Positions 27,487-35,745 of a stretch of 64,000 bases of DNA are shown here, piece by piece. The stretch spans positions 124,001-188,000 of the forward strand of contig CAJUAK010000001.1 of the NCBI GenBank assembly GCA_910584385.1, given 5' to 3'. Under the pieces are notes generated by a model. The model did not search any database. It was not told where the DNA came from and was given only the letters and a program-made list of their open reading frames with translations. A program made the position numbers and the translations under genes. This DNA is from an uncultured Alphaproteobacteria bacterium (lineage in GTDB: Bacteria; Pseudomonadota; Alphaproteobacteria; RF32; CAG-239). Position 1 is the stretch's first letter. The number at the start of each line of letters is the position of its first letter.

Positions 27487-28569
27487 TTACTTGGTTTCTC
27501 CGACATACATGCCGACGGCTTCGGCCGCGCGGACGTAGTCGCTTTGCGGATTAAGAAGCGTTGTGCCTTCTTTTACCACTTCATTTAACGGTGCTGCGGA
27601 AACATGGCCGTTTTTCCACAAAACCATGCAGTTGTGTTCGCCTTTTGCGAGAAGTTCGACAGCTTTTGCTCCGAACAGCGCTGCAACTTTGCGGTCAAAA
27701 GACGTGGGTTCTCCGGCGCGCTGGACATGTCCCAATGTGGTAACGCGCGTTTGGAATTCGCCATATCTTTTATTCAGCTCGGCGCTCAGGTATTGTCCGA
27801 TTCCTCCGTAAACAGCTTCTCCGACTTTGTTTTTTGCAGCGGAAAGGTGTTCGCCGTTTTCTGTTTTTAACCCTTCAGAAACAACGATTATGGCATGGTT
27901 TCTGCCGCTTTTTTTGATTTCTTTTAATTTGTTGATAACACCGTCAATGCTGTAAGGAACTTCAGGAACCAAGCAGACATCGGCGTTTCCGGCCAGGGCG
28001 GAATGCATGGCCAGGTGTCCGGCGTCGCGTCCCATAACCTCTAAAATTAAGGCACGGCTGTGAGAACGGGCAGTGAGGGATAAGCTATCGATGGCTGTTG
28101 TGCAAACCTGGCAGGCAGAATCGAAGCCGACTGAAAATTCTGTTAACGGCGTGTCATTGTCAATCGTTTTGGGAACGCCGACCATGCGGATGTCTGTGCC
28201 TTTGCAATAGTTGCTGACAATGTTCATGCTGCCATCGCCGCCGACGACAACCAAGGCATCAAGCCCAAGAGCCTTAACGCCGCGGTGAAACCTTTGAGAC
28301 ATGGCTTCCAGGGATTCCATTTTAACGCCTTGGTTGCTGGAACCCAGGTAAGAACCGCTTAAACGCGGCCAGGGAGTGTCTGAATAATTGTGTACGGTCA
28401 AAACTTCATAGCGGAGGGTGTCGTCCGTCAGGCCGTTTGTGCCATCTTTGATTCCGTAAACTTCCCAACCGAGTTTGGAGGCGGAATTAACTACCGCCCT
28501 GATAACAGCATTCAGGCCGGCGCAGTCGCCGCCGCTTGTCAAAATTCCTATTTTTTTTATCTGAGACAT
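27487..28569 (-). CDS. pfkA: 6-phosphofructokinase (G104/K124-type active site)
   Basis: Phosphorylates fructose-6-phosphate to the 1,6-bisphosphate. 360 residues. N-terminal GILTSGGDCAGLNAVIR, then GGDGS at 110-114 (Gly at the position equivalent to E. coli G104, associated with ATP use) but PKTIDND at 133-139 (Lys at the position equivalent to G124, which is typical of PPi-dependent enzymes). This mixed combination is known for a distinct PFK-A subgroup. Donor specificity therefore cannot be read off with certainty. Monocistronic with its own terminator. Confidence 0.92.
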   Translation of the reverse strand: MSQIKKIGILTSGGDCAGLNAVIRAVVNSASKLGWEVYGIKDGTNGLTDDTLRYEVLTVHNYSDTPWPRLSGSYLGSSNQGVKMESLEAMSQRFHRGVKALGLDALVVVGGDGSMNIVSNYCKGTDIRMVGVPKTIDNDTPLTEFSVGFDSACQVCTTAIDSLSLTARSHSRALILEVMGRDAGHLAMHSALAGNADVCLVPEVPYSIDGVINKLKEIKKSGRNHAIIVVSEGLKTENGEHLSAAKNKVGEAVYGGIGQYLSAELNKRYGEFQTRVTTLGHVQRAGEPTSFDRKVAALFGAKAVELLAKGEHNCMVLWKNGHVSAAPLNEVVKEGTTLLNPQSDYVRAAEAVGMYVGETK

Positions 28570-28704
28570 TTAAAACTCCCATTCTTGTTCTTTTATTGTT
28601 GCTTTCTTTTCAATTTTGCTGTATACTCTATACATATTTTATTGGAGATAATCCAGTAAAAAATTTTTTTTATCTATAGTTTTTTTATAAGGAAAACCTA
28701 TTTG

Positions 28705-28917
28705 ATGTATAATCTCAATAATATGAGCAATTTGCAACATAAGCTTTGCGAACTGAAATTGGAAGAGCGCCGCGTTTGTTCCGATATTAAACATCTTGTT
28801 TCTAGAAACAAGACCATTGACTTTTTTCAGGCAAAGCAGCTTAATACGCTTCGTACAGGGCTGAAATCAAAAATAAAGAATGTTGAATCGAAAATTACGC
28901 CGAATATTATTGCGTAA
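28705..28917 (+). CDS. Small YdcH/DUF465-like helical protein
   Basis: About 70 residues, highly charged and helical. The tail IDFFQAKQLNTLRTGLKSKI resembles the RLKKxKLxLKDEI core of DUF465 (YdcH) proteins, which are widespread and functionally undefined. The start is ambiguous: ATG 28705, or ATG 28723 (MSNLQHKL); AAGGA lies at 28689. A strong terminator follows. Weakly supported family call. Confidence 0.5.
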   Translation: MYNLNNMSNLQHKLCELKLEERRVCSDIKHLVSRNKTIDFFQAKQLNTLRTGLKSKIKNVESKITPNIIA

Positions 28918-28939
28918 TTTTGTTTTTTTATGCTGTGGG

Positions 28940-28969
28940 GCAATTCCGGCTGCGGAATTGCTCTTTTTT
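28940..28969 (+). terminator. Terminator after the YdcH-like gene
   Basis: GCAATTCCG / loop GCTG / CGGAATTGC followed by TCTTTTTTA. Confidence 0.85.
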
Positions 28970-28982
28970 AGTAAGAAAAAAT

Positions 28983-29438
28983 ATGAAAATTGTTGAAATT
29001 AAAGACCGGACGGATGAACTTTTGGCATGTTTGTTTTGTATCTGGAAGGCGTCTGCTTTGGCAACGCATTCATTTTTATCCGTGAGCGAGCTTGAAGAAA
29101 TTGCACCTTATGTGAAACCGGCCTTAAAAGCCGTTCCTCACCTGGCAGCGGCTTATGCCGGTGATGGCGAGCCTGCGGCTTTTATCGGCGTGGACGGGCA
29201 GAGGGTGGAAATGCTGTTTGTTAAACCGGAACTGCGCGGAAAAAAGATTGGAAAAACGCTGTTGGAATATGCTTTTTCAAAATATGGCGCCTGCGAGGTT
29301 GCGGTAAATGAGCAAAATCTCCAGGCAACCGGTTTTTATGAGCATATGGGTTTTTGCGTTTATAAACGCTGCGAATGTGATGAGCAGGGGAGACCCTACC
29401 CTTTGTTATATATGAGAAAGGCCTCGGCGGACAAGTAG
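28983..29438 (+). CDS. GNAT-family N-acetyltransferase
   Basis: About 151 residues from the ATG at 28983 (MKIVEIKDRTDEL); the in-frame upstream extension to 28920 would run through the preceding terminator. The acetyl-CoA-binding motif A is VKPELRGKKIGKTLLEYAF and the C-terminal NLQATGFYEHMGFCVYKR is the typical GNAT motif B. Substrate unknown; the closest pattern is the YafP/PhnO-type small acetyltransferases. The stop codon lies inside a 10-bp hairpin (AAGTAGGCAG/CTGCCTACTT, 29433-29458) that lacks a T run. Confidence 0.82.
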   Translation: MKIVEIKDRTDELLACLFCIWKASALATHSFLSVSELEEIAPYVKPALKAVPHLAAAYAGDGEPAAFIGVDGQRVEMLFVKPELRGKKIGKTLLEYAFSKYGACEVAVNEQNLQATGFYEHMGFCVYKRCECDEQGRPYPLLYMRKASADK

Positions 29439-29481
29439 GCAGAAGCGCCTGCCTACTTAGATATCTCAAGAAGCCTTTTGT

Positions 29482-29682
29482 AAAAGGTGGTCGGAGAGTT
29501 CGAAAATCATATCTCTTTAAATGACTTCAATAGCCTTTAAAACCGCATGTGCGGTTCCTGGACATACGCTAAAGGCTCACCGATCTTGCAATCGGGGCAA
29601 TTTACCACCCGCTGAAAGCGGGCAATATGACGATGTTACCAACACCGAAAGAGATAGAGCTTTCGACAGCTCCGCACCTTTT
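29482..29682. ncRNA. Candidate structured RNA of unknown class
   Basis: This 405-base gap between the GNAT gene and rpsU (29439-29843) has no credible ORF but a nested set of complementary segments. Outer helix AAAAGGTG (29482-29489) pairs with CACCTTTT (29675-29682), continued by CGGAG/CTCCG. A 9-bp helix TATCTCTTT (29510-29518) pairs with AAAGAGATA (29648-29656). Inside, AGCCTTTA/TAAAGGCT (29532/29570) encloses the hairpin AACCGC-ATGT-GCGGTT; CCGAT/ATCGG (29580/29591) and CCCGC/GCGGG (29608/29618) form two more hairpins. On the plus strand the second arm of the 9-bp helix is followed by a T-arm-like GAGCT-TTCGAC-AGCTC. I see no tmRNA tag, no RNase P or SRP signature, and cannot assign the strand. 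The rest of the gap (29683-29843) is AT-rich leader for rpsU. Confidence 0.55.
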
Positions 29683-29843
29683 TTAGGCGCTTGACATGAA
29701 AATTTTTCCATATCCGTTACAAATGGCAGACGTTTTAATTTTTTTTGCAAGATAATTTTATAAAATGCTTGCTTTTTTTTATAAAGGATGTTATCTAACA
29801 ATCCAGTTTTAACTCTTATTGAACATGAAATGAGGTGATTTAA

Positions 29844-30050
29844 GTGGTTCAAGTTACTGTTATCGGTAATGATGTTGCTCAGTCTTTGAAGGTTTTGAAA
29901 AAGAAAATGCAGCGTGAAGGCGTTTTTCGCGAAATGAAATTGCGCCGCTGTCATGAAAAAAATTCTGAAAAGAAAGCACGCCGTTCTGCTGAAGCTGTTC
30001 GCCGTGCAAGAAAGCAGCTGCGTAAACGCTTAGACACTGAAGGATTCTAG
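29844..30050 (+). CDS. rpsU: 30S ribosomal protein S21
   Basis: 68 residues starting at GTG 29844, which has GAGGTG about 7 bases upstream. The body is the classic basic S21: VTVIGNDVAQSLKVLKKKMQ, REGVFREMKLRR, then a Lys/Arg-rich tail ending KRLDTEGF. S21 aids base-pairing of the mRNA leader with 16S rRNA during initiation. It stands alone with its own terminator. It is the last clear host housekeeping gene before the prophage. Confidence 0.95.
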   Translation: MVQVTVIGNDVAQSLKVLKKKMQREGVFREMKLRRCHEKNSEKKARRSAEAVRRARKQLRKRLDTEGF

Positions 30051-30069
30051 TCCTATTTGTTGTTTGTAA

Positions 30070-30098
30070 GCCTCTGTCTCCTAGGACAGAGGCTTTTA
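30070..30098 (+). terminator. Terminator of rpsU
   Basis: GCCTCTGTC / loop TCCTAG / GACAGAGGC followed by TTTTATTTTA. It touches the stop codon of the convergent gene at 30096. Confidence 0.88.
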
Positions 30099-30356
30099 TT
30101 TTATGTAAAGGGATTTGACCAGCCCTTCGAGCCAGATTTCAATTCCGTTATTTATTAGTTCTTTAAAATTTTGTACGTCTTCTGGGTTTTCGGTTTCCAG
30201 TTCAGCGGCAAGCTGCCAATAAGGCAGCGAATTGATGTAGTCGCAAAAAGCAAACACCAAATCTGCAGAAGTTTGATGCGGCATACATTGCCGGCTTTCA
30301 AACCAGGTAAACCAATGATTGGCTGCATTTTTTAGTTCTGCTTTGCTTTTGCTCAT
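30096..30356 (-). CDS. Hypothetical protein next to the phage repressor
   Basis: 86 residues, acidic, Trp-rich (WFTWFE, YWQLA, IWLEG), predicted helical, no membrane segment or signal peptide. I do not recognise a family. It lies 98 bases downstream of the repressor on the same strand, so it may be expressed from the lysogeny transcript, but there is room for its own promoter. It may be a host gene at the prophage boundary. A short TTGAATTA at 30392-30399 resembles part of the putative operator repeats upstream of the repressor. Confidence 0.5.
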   Translation of the reverse strand: MSKSKAELKNAANHWFTWFESRQCMPHQTSADLVFAFCDYINSLPYWQLAAELETENPEDVQNFKELINNGIEIWLEGLVKSLYIK

Positions 30357-30454
30357 TTTAATTCCTTTTATGAATATTTATTATTCTTTGGTTGAATTAA
30401 AATCAAGCTTAAAAATTTTAGTTGTGAATATTTTTATTTGAAAATAGAATAAAG

Positions 30455-31078
30455 CTACGGCAAAAATTTGTGGATGGAAATTACTTTTCCCAGAATCTGC
30501 ACTTTTTCAGGATCTTTGATTGGAACCGGCGGATAAAGCGGGTTGTCCGATATGATATCCGCAGATGCGGTAAATTCGTTAAAACATAAGCGTTTGACAA
30601 ATATCTGGCTGCCGGCTTTGAAAAGGTATAAGCCGTTATTTTGCGCGTGGGTTATTGACGTGTCAATCCAGACAAAATCATTTTCGTTGATTGTCGGCGA
30701 CATTGCATCGCCATGCAAGCGGACAATAGTGATGTTGCCAGGCGCTGTTTGGGTTATGTTTTTAATCAAGTCCATGCTGATGAGCTGGCGACCAATCAGC
30801 CCTTCTGCCAGCGAACCTGCCGAAAGGCTTGCGTCAATAATCGGAAGCGAGGCCATGTTTGCGGCACCGGAACTTAAGTCGATGTAGTTTTCCGGCGCTT
30901 CGCCGGTAACCTCGCAAACAGGTATGTTATAATAGTCGGCAATGAGTTTTGCTTCTTCGTATTTTAATTTACGCCGGTTTTCCCATTTTGAAATTGTGGG
31001 CTGCGAGCGCCCGATAGCTTTTCCGAGCTCGGCGGCGGTCTGATGGTGTGCTTCCCTCAGCTGCTTTATGTTATTCAT
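30455..31078 (-). CDS. Phage CI/LexA-like repressor (HTH + S24 peptidase)
   Basis: 207 residues. N-terminal XRE-type HTH (about 1-58, TAAELGKAIGRSQPTISKWE), then a C-terminal S24 signal-peptidase-like domain. Self-cleavage elements are complete: Ala87-Gly88 as the scissile bond (SLSAGSL), Ser127 in GDAMSPTI and Lys162 in FVKRL. It should therefore be inactivated by RecA filaments during the SOS response, inducing the prophage. It is transcribed away from the structural genes and faces the candidate operator region 31079-31250. Confidence 0.9.
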   Translation of the reverse strand: MNNIKQLREAHHQTAAELGKAIGRSQPTISKWENRRKLKYEEAKLIADYYNIPVCEVTGEAPENYIDLSSGAANMASLPIIDASLSAGSLAEGLIGRQLISMDLIKNITQTAPGNITIVRLHGDAMSPTINENDFVWIDTSITHAQNNGLYLFKAGSQIFVKRLCFNEFTASADIISDNPLYPPVPIKDPEKVQILGKVISIHKFLP

Positions 31079-31113
31079 CTGTTTCTCCTTTGGAATAAGC
31101 TTATGATATTAAT

Positions 31114-31169
31114 ATTTTGAATTAAGTCAATATTTTTTAGAATATTGTATTTATTCACATTTTGAATTA
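31114..31169. promoter_or_regulatory. Candidate repressor operators (direct repeats)
   Basis: The 11-mer ATTTTGAATTA occurs at 31114-31124 and again at 31159-31169, 45 bases apart, in the AT-rich divergent region between the repressor and the first rightward phage gene. The spacing and position fit operators, but no dyad is perfect. Confidence 0.4.
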
Positions 31170-31250
31170 TTTGTATTGATTTTATTCTCTTTATGAATAA
31201 TTATTGAGTGTGCTTAATTGCTGGCTAACAATTTATGGTGGAGTTGGAGT

Positions 31251-31709
31251 ATGCTTGGAAAAAAATATCGCCGTTTTGCAAAATTTTGCGTTTTAGAAAA
31301 ATATTTAGCCAAAGGCTGGCTTAATTTGGGACGGACGGAATATAGCGGCAGAGACCGCTTATGGGCCGGCAACCGTTTGGCCGATGTTTATGCCCGCTGC
31401 GCTTTTCCTGAAGCGAAAGCTCTGGATTTGCAGAAACCCTTTGTTGATGTTTCCGGCGGCGGGGGTGCAAGTTTGGAACGCATTTTGGATGCCCGGGCTG
31501 AATATGGAGCCGCAATGCGTTCTGTTTATCGGGATTATTGGCCGGCCGTGCGTAAAATTTGCATTGAGGATGAAGAATTGATTATTCAAAATCCGGAGGA
31601 AAAGCAAAAATTAAAAGCATTGTTTTCTTTTAATACGAAGGTGGATTTGTGCCGCGGGTTGGACGAATTAATCGATTTTTACAGAGACTGGGACAAGGGC
31701 AGGGGATGA
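31251..31709 (+). CDS. Hypothetical early phage protein
   Basis: 152 residues from the ATG at 31251 (GGTGGAG about 8 bases upstream); the open frame starting at TTG 31218 is a poorer choice. The pattern AGNRLADVYARC, then DARAEYGAAMRSVYRDYWPAVRKIC is faintly like DUF6456-type alphaproteobacterial regulators, but this is weak. No membrane segment. First rightward gene after the putative operators, where a Cro- or replication-type gene would be expected; neither is recognisable. Confidence 0.5.
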   Translation: MLGKKYRRFAKFCVLEKYLAKGWLNLGRTEYSGRDRLWAGNRLADVYARCAFPEAKALDLQKPFVDVSGGGGASLERILDARAEYGAAMRSVYRDYWPAVRKICIEDEELIIQNPEEKQKLKALFSFNTKVDLCRGLDELIDFYRDWDKGRG

Positions 31710-31832
31710 GCGGAGAGAGCCTTTATTATATAAGGCGTATATAAAATTATCATATTCCTATTATCATTATTGGCATTATGCTGTTTGGCAGGTGTTAAAT
31801 GTGGTGGGAAAAGCAAACAGAAGGAAAACAAT

Positions 31833-32141
31833 ATGCGGGAAGAAAAAAATGTTACGGCCGTTAAAAAGTGTAAAGTGAGCCCGGGGCAAATCAGAGATAT
31901 GCTGAATGAAATGCAGGCAGTTGTCTGTTTGGCGGCAAAAAAGAATCTTGAACTAAGGGATTTGCAGATTTTAATGGAAGCTGTTATTCGGCTTTTGGGC
32001 AGGTATGAGGCAATAAGCCGCGAAACGATACTTAATTTGTCTTTGATGGACGAGGGCGTTAATCCTTTGTTGGTGCGAAATCTTGAAATGCTGCATCATG
32101 ATGCGATGTTTGCTTTGGTTGATATTGAATATATATCTTAA
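31833..32141 (+). CDS. Hypothetical early phage protein
   Basis: 102 residues from the ATG at 31833, which follows AAGGA at a good distance. Mostly helical (IRDMLNEMQAVVCLAAKKN, DLQILMEAVIRLL), no known motif. The last gene before the leader and terminator that precede the packaging genes. Function not recognisable; by position a late-gene regulator is conceivable, and nothing in the sequence proves it. Confidence 0.5.
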   Translation: MREEKNVTAVKKCKVSPGQIRDMLNEMQAVVCLAAKKNLELRDLQILMEAVIRLLGRYEAISRETILNLSLMDEGVNPLLVRNLEMLHHDAMFALVDIEYIS

Positions 32142-32172
32142 ATTTTTACTTGTGTATAAAATATTTTATCAA

Positions 32173-32260
32173 TTGACAGTTTTGTAATTTTGTGCAATGC
32201 TTTTTTTAAGCTGAAGAATTGGGTCTTGGCCAAGGGCGGGAAATTTCCCGCCCTTTTTTT
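32173..32260 (+). terminator. Promoter-like box and strong terminator ahead of the packaging genes
   Basis: A TTGACA box at 32173 is followed by an AT-rich spacer with a poor -10 (AATGCT). A near-ideal terminator comes next: GGGCGGG (32234-32240), loop AAATTT, CCCGCCC (32247-32253), then T7. The structure sits 12 bases before the TerS-like start codon. Either it ends early transcription, or it is a regulated leader terminator for the late genes. Confidence 0.7.
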
Positions 32261-32271
32261 ATGGAGGGGGA

Positions 32272-32463
32272 ATGGAGAAAGCTAAATTCGGCATTGAGGA
32301 AGCTATGCGCGAATATGAGGAAGCCAGGCAGGTGGCTTTGGCACATGAAAGCGCGGCAGCGATGGTTTCGGCAACTACAGCCAAGGCCAAGCTGATGGGG
32401 CTGCTTGGAGAGAAAAATTCAGAAGAGGCGAATGAAGCCCCTTTGGAGATTAAAATTGTCTGA
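32272..32463 (+). CDS. Small terminase-associated protein (TerS-like)
   Basis: 63 residues, starting at ATG 32272 after GGAGGGGG. The middle reads ESAAAMVSATTAKAKLMGLL, resembling the C-terminal part of small terminase subunits (AKAKLxGLL). It lacks the N-terminal HTH that normally binds pac DNA, so it is either a minimal TerS or a companion of one. Directly upstream of terL, which supports a packaging role. Confidence 0.5.
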   Translation: MEKAKFGIEEAMREYEEARQVALAHESAAAMVSATTAKAKLMGLLGEKNSEEANEAPLEIKIV

Positions 32464-32475
32464 AGGGTGCGGGGG

Positions 32476-33771
32476 ATGATTTTTTATAGTAAATATAAAC
32501 CGCTTTTGGAAATGGACAGCGGAAAATATAATGTTTTTGTTTTGACCGGCGGGCGGGGATCCTTGAAAACAGGGCATGCCTGCCGTGCTTTGCTGTTGGA
32601 TATGATGAAGGCTAAGCGCCGCTGCGTGGTTTTTCGCGAGGTGATGAGCACGATTGAACAAAGCCTTTATACTGAATTTGTAAGTTTGATTAATGGTGAA
32701 TTTTCGGGGCGCGGTTTTCGTTTTGACCGCAGCAAGATTTATCATAAAAACGGTTCTGAATTGTTTTTTAGCGGATTATCTGACCAAAGCCCGAAAAGCC
32801 GTGAAAAAATTAAGGGGCTGGCCGATGTTGACCGGCTTATGGTGGATGAAGCTCAGACAATATCAGATGGTGTCCTTGGCGTTTTGCTTAAGACTGTACG
32901 CAAAAAAGGAGCGGTTATGCTTTTTGTGTATAACCGGATTGCGGCAAACTTGCCGGTGGAGAAGCAATTGTTTATCGATTATGAGCATTGCAAAGCTCCG
33001 CCTAAAACTTATTTTGCTGAAATTAATTATCCTGAAATCCGGCATCTGAATTTGTTGTCGGATTTCTTTTTGGAACGGGCCGCATTGATTGAGAAAAACA
33101 AGCCGGACGAATATGCCCGGGATTACTTAAACCAGCCAAAAGGGCTTAACCTGAACAAGGTTGTTAAATATTGGGGAATGGAAAATATTTCGGAAGCTTT
33201 GCGCTATTGTGAAGATTTGCCCTTGCATTTATGCATGGATTTTAACGTTGATCCGATGATGTGGGTGTGCGCGCATAAAAGCCGGGATAAACTTTTTGTT
33301 TTTGATGAAATTGTTTTGGAGAACACTTCAACCCAGGATGCGGTTGCCGAATTTTTAAACCGCTATGGAAGGCACAAAGCTAAAATTATTTTGAACGGCG
33401 ATGCCAGCGGGGATTATCGTAAAACGCAAAGCAAATATACGGATTATGCTATTGTTAAAAATGCATTAATCAAGCAGGGGCTTTTAGCCGAGGGGCAAAT
33501 CCGCCGGTTTAACCCATCTGTTTCAAACAGGATTAAGGCATTTAACAGCCTGGTCCTTGGCGATGACGGCGTTCGCCGGGTTTTGGTGCACCCTTGCTGC
33601 AAATGGCTGATTTATAATATGGAAAACCTGCGTTATAAACCCGGCACATCTTTGTTGGATTTGCCCAGCCACCAAATGCTTAAAAATGATAATGAGGCCA
33701 AATTTTTGGGGCATATTTTTGATGCTTTGTCTTATGCCGCTGAGTTCTATTGGCCGCTGCTTGTTAAATGA
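32476..33771 (+). CDS. Phage terminase large subunit
   Basis: DNA-packaging motor ATPase and nuclease. About 431 residues from ATG 32476 (GAAGGG upstream). Walker A is TGGRGSLKT, Walker B is RLMVDEAQ, and the C-terminal RNase H-like nuclease shows the acidic residues in CMDFNVDP, NGDASGDYR and HIFDALSYA. The overall form matches the PBSX/phage_terminase_3 group. Followed after 18 bases by the portal gene. Confidence 0.92.
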   Translation: MIFYSKYKPLLEMDSGKYNVFVLTGGRGSLKTGHACRALLLDMMKAKRRCVVFREVMSTIEQSLYTEFVSLINGEFSGRGFRFDRSKIYHKNGSELFFSGLSDQSPKSREKIKGLADVDRLMVDEAQTISDGVLGVLLKTVRKKGAVMLFVYNRIAANLPVEKQLFIDYEHCKAPPKTYFAEINYPEIRHLNLLSDFFLERAALIEKNKPDEYARDYLNQPKGLNLNKVVKYWGMENISEALRYCEDLPLHLCMDFNVDPMMWVCAHKSRDKLFVFDEIVLENTSTQDAVAEFLNRYGRHKAKIILNGDASGDYRKTQSKYTDYAIVKNALIKQGLLAEGQIRRFNPSVSNRIKAFNSLVLGDDGVRRVLVHPCCKWLIYNMENLRYKPGTSLLDLPSHQMLKNDNEAKFLGHIFDALSYAAEFYWPLLVK

Positions 33772-33789
33772 TATGGAAAGGATAAGGTT

Positions 33790-35541
33790 ATGTTTGAATT
33801 TTATGTGGATGCTGATCCGGAATTGAAACAATTAAAAAAGAATCAGGAAGAAGAGGTTGTTTGGGAAGTGAGCCGCTTGTTTGCAAAATTTGACAATGCG
33901 CGTGCAGAGCAAAAAAGGATTTATCAGCTGCTTCGCCCTGAAATATATTTGGAAAGCCGCAAGGATGAATCTAAAGATTATTGGAAAAGTCAAATCAGGC
34001 TGAATAAAATCTATGCGCTGTATCGGACGCGGCAGGCTTTTTTGTGGGATAATATTTATTCTAATGTTTCGCAAATGTTTGATGTTTTCGGGGCAAATGC
34101 GGAATCAGAACAAACAGCGGCATTGCAAAAGGCTGCCTTGGTGGAGAGTTTTGATAAAATGCGTGTGTCCAGACACTTGGACCAAAGTTTGGAATATTTG
34201 GATGCCGTGGGGGAAATCTGTCTTTTTGTCGGTTGGAAAAAACAGGTCAGGCAGGTTCGCCGTAGGATGGATGAATTGCTGTCCCCTGCAAATACGCTGC
34301 TTTCTGTTTCTTCCGAGACGGGGTTGTTTGGCGTGTTTGAAAAAGTGGTTTATGATGGCGCTTTTGTGGAGGCGATAAACCCTATAAATCTGGTTTTTGA
34401 TCCGAATATAAATCCGGATATCGATGATGAATGGGATAATGGTGCGAAGATTATCAAAAGTTTTGCCACGCTTGATGAAATTGCCGGAAACCGGCTGTAT
34501 CGCCTTACACAAGAACAAATTGAAGAAATTAAAAAATCTGTAGCGGGAGAAAATATTGATGACGGGCAAGATGATATTCAGAAGATTGAAAAGGAAAAAG
34601 ACGGCAAAAGAATAGAAATTTTACAATATTGGGGGGATTTTTCACTGGCAGACGGCACAATCTTAAAAAATTGGTTTATTGTTGTGATTGGCCGGCGCTA
34701 TTTGGCACGGTTTTCTAAGAATCCGTTTTTAATTAACCCGATTATTAATGCTGCAACACAGCGTGATATTATTTCCAAGCGGGGGATTCCGACTTTATAT
34801 TCTATTTATGACTTGTGCAAAGACCAGGAAAGAAAGGCTGACCTGGCAAATGACGCGCAGGCTCTTACCCTTAATCCGACCCGGTTTGCCCCTGAAGGAT
34901 TTTTTAAGAAAAGCATTATCCGCGAGGAACCCGGGAAAATTATAGAATATAAGCTGGATATGGAGGATCCGAAGGCGATTATTCCGATAGCCGTGCCGCT
35001 GATTAATAATGACAATATGATTAATTATTTAGATAGCACGATAAGTTCTGTTTCCGGTATTTATCCGAACATGCAGGGGCAAGAAGAATATCGTACGGCG
35101 AAGGCGACGGCAACGGAAATCTCCGTTAAAGTTTCGGGGCAAACCACAAGGCTGGCTAAAGATATTGACGTGATTAAACAAAATGTGATTGTGCCGATGG
35201 TGGAAAAAGTTGCCGAGCTTAATGCCAATATGAAATTGGGCGAGGAAGAGCTTTTCTTGGCAAATGATGCTAAACGGCAGCAAATTTTGATTAATGAAGC
35301 TATCCGCCAGGGCGATTATCGTTATAAATATACGGACAGCTCCGGGATTATGAAAAAATTAAATACAAATAAACAGATTATGGAAATTTTGACCCCTGTC
35401 TGGAATGATGATGCTGTTCCTTTAAACAAGGCGGAAATTGTGAAAGACGGCTTGCAAAATGCAGGAATAGACAATCCGGATAAATATTTTGCAGCTAATG
35501 GTCTTTTGCCGCAGGCAGGAGCAGATAATGAAGAATTATGA
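33790..35541 (+). CDS. Phage portal (head-tail connector) protein
   Basis: Dodecameric channel through which DNA enters the capsid. 583 residues. The order (after TerL, before scaffold and capsid) and features such as KSFATLDEIAGNRLY, NPTRFAPEGFFKKSIIREEP and a C-terminal helical region (SVSGIYPNMQGQEEYRTAKA, then TATEISVKVSGQ) fit the long portal proteins of short-tailed phages. Its end overlaps the next small gene by 14 bases. Confidence 0.85.
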   Translation: MFEFYVDADPELKQLKKNQEEEVVWEVSRLFAKFDNARAEQKRIYQLLRPEIYLESRKDESKDYWKSQIRLNKIYALYRTRQAFLWDNIYSNVSQMFDVFGANAESEQTAALQKAALVESFDKMRVSRHLDQSLEYLDAVGEICLFVGWKKQVRQVRRRMDELLSPANTLLSVSSETGLFGVFEKVVYDGAFVEAINPINLVFDPNINPDIDDEWDNGAKIIKSFATLDEIAGNRLYRLTQEQIEEIKKSVAGENIDDGQDDIQKIEKEKDGKRIEILQYWGDFSLADGTILKNWFIVVIGRRYLARFSKNPFLINPIINAATQRDIISKRGIPTLYSIYDLCKDQERKADLANDAQALTLNPTRFAPEGFFKKSIIREEPGKIIEYKLDMEDPKAIIPIAVPLINNDNMINYLDSTISSVSGIYPNMQGQEEYRTAKATATEISVKVSGQTTRLAKDIDVIKQNVIVPMVEKVAELNANMKLGEEELFLANDAKRQQILINEAIRQGDYRYKYTDSSGIMKKLNTNKQIMEILTPVWNDDAVPLNKAEIVKDGLQNAGIDNPDKYFAANGLLPQAGADNEEL

Positions 35542-35734
35542 GGAAGTAAAGCATTTACAGGCTTTGGCGCTGAAAGAAGCTTTGGAATCGCCGTCCGGAG
35601 AGGTTATTTTCCGGGCGGCACAAAACCGCATGGTGGCAGTTTCAGCCATGTCTAACGCTAACGCTGAATGGGTAAAAGGGATGGGGATGTTGCTCGACTA
35701 TTTGCAACAGGCTAAGGAAAGAGATTTTCGATAA
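35528..35734 (+). CDS. Small phage protein after the portal
   Basis: 68 residues from ATG 35528, overlapping the portal end. Helical, no membrane segment (LQALALKEALESPSGEV, ANAEWVKGMGMLLDYLQQ). No family recognised. Genes like this between portal and scaffold often encode minor head proteins, but that is only positional. Confidence 0.55.
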   Translation: MKNYEEVKHLQALALKEALESPSGEVIFRAAQNRMVAVSAMSNANAEWVKGMGMLLDYLQQAKERDFR

Positions 35735-35745
35735 GGAGGAATGTT

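Noticed and set aside
29482..29682. tmRNA (ssrA) or RNase P RNA
   Set aside because: No tag reading frame, no conserved P4 or tmRNA pseudoknot blocks, and only about 200 bases; kept as unknown RNA.
29577..29954. 125-codon minus-strand frame across the RNA candidate and rpsU
   Set aside because: It overlaps rpsU in antisense, lacks a ribosome site, and has no protein-like composition.
30096..30356. Antitoxin or excisionase beside the repressor
   Set aside because: No DNA-binding or toxin-partner signature; no toxin-like partner gene nearby.
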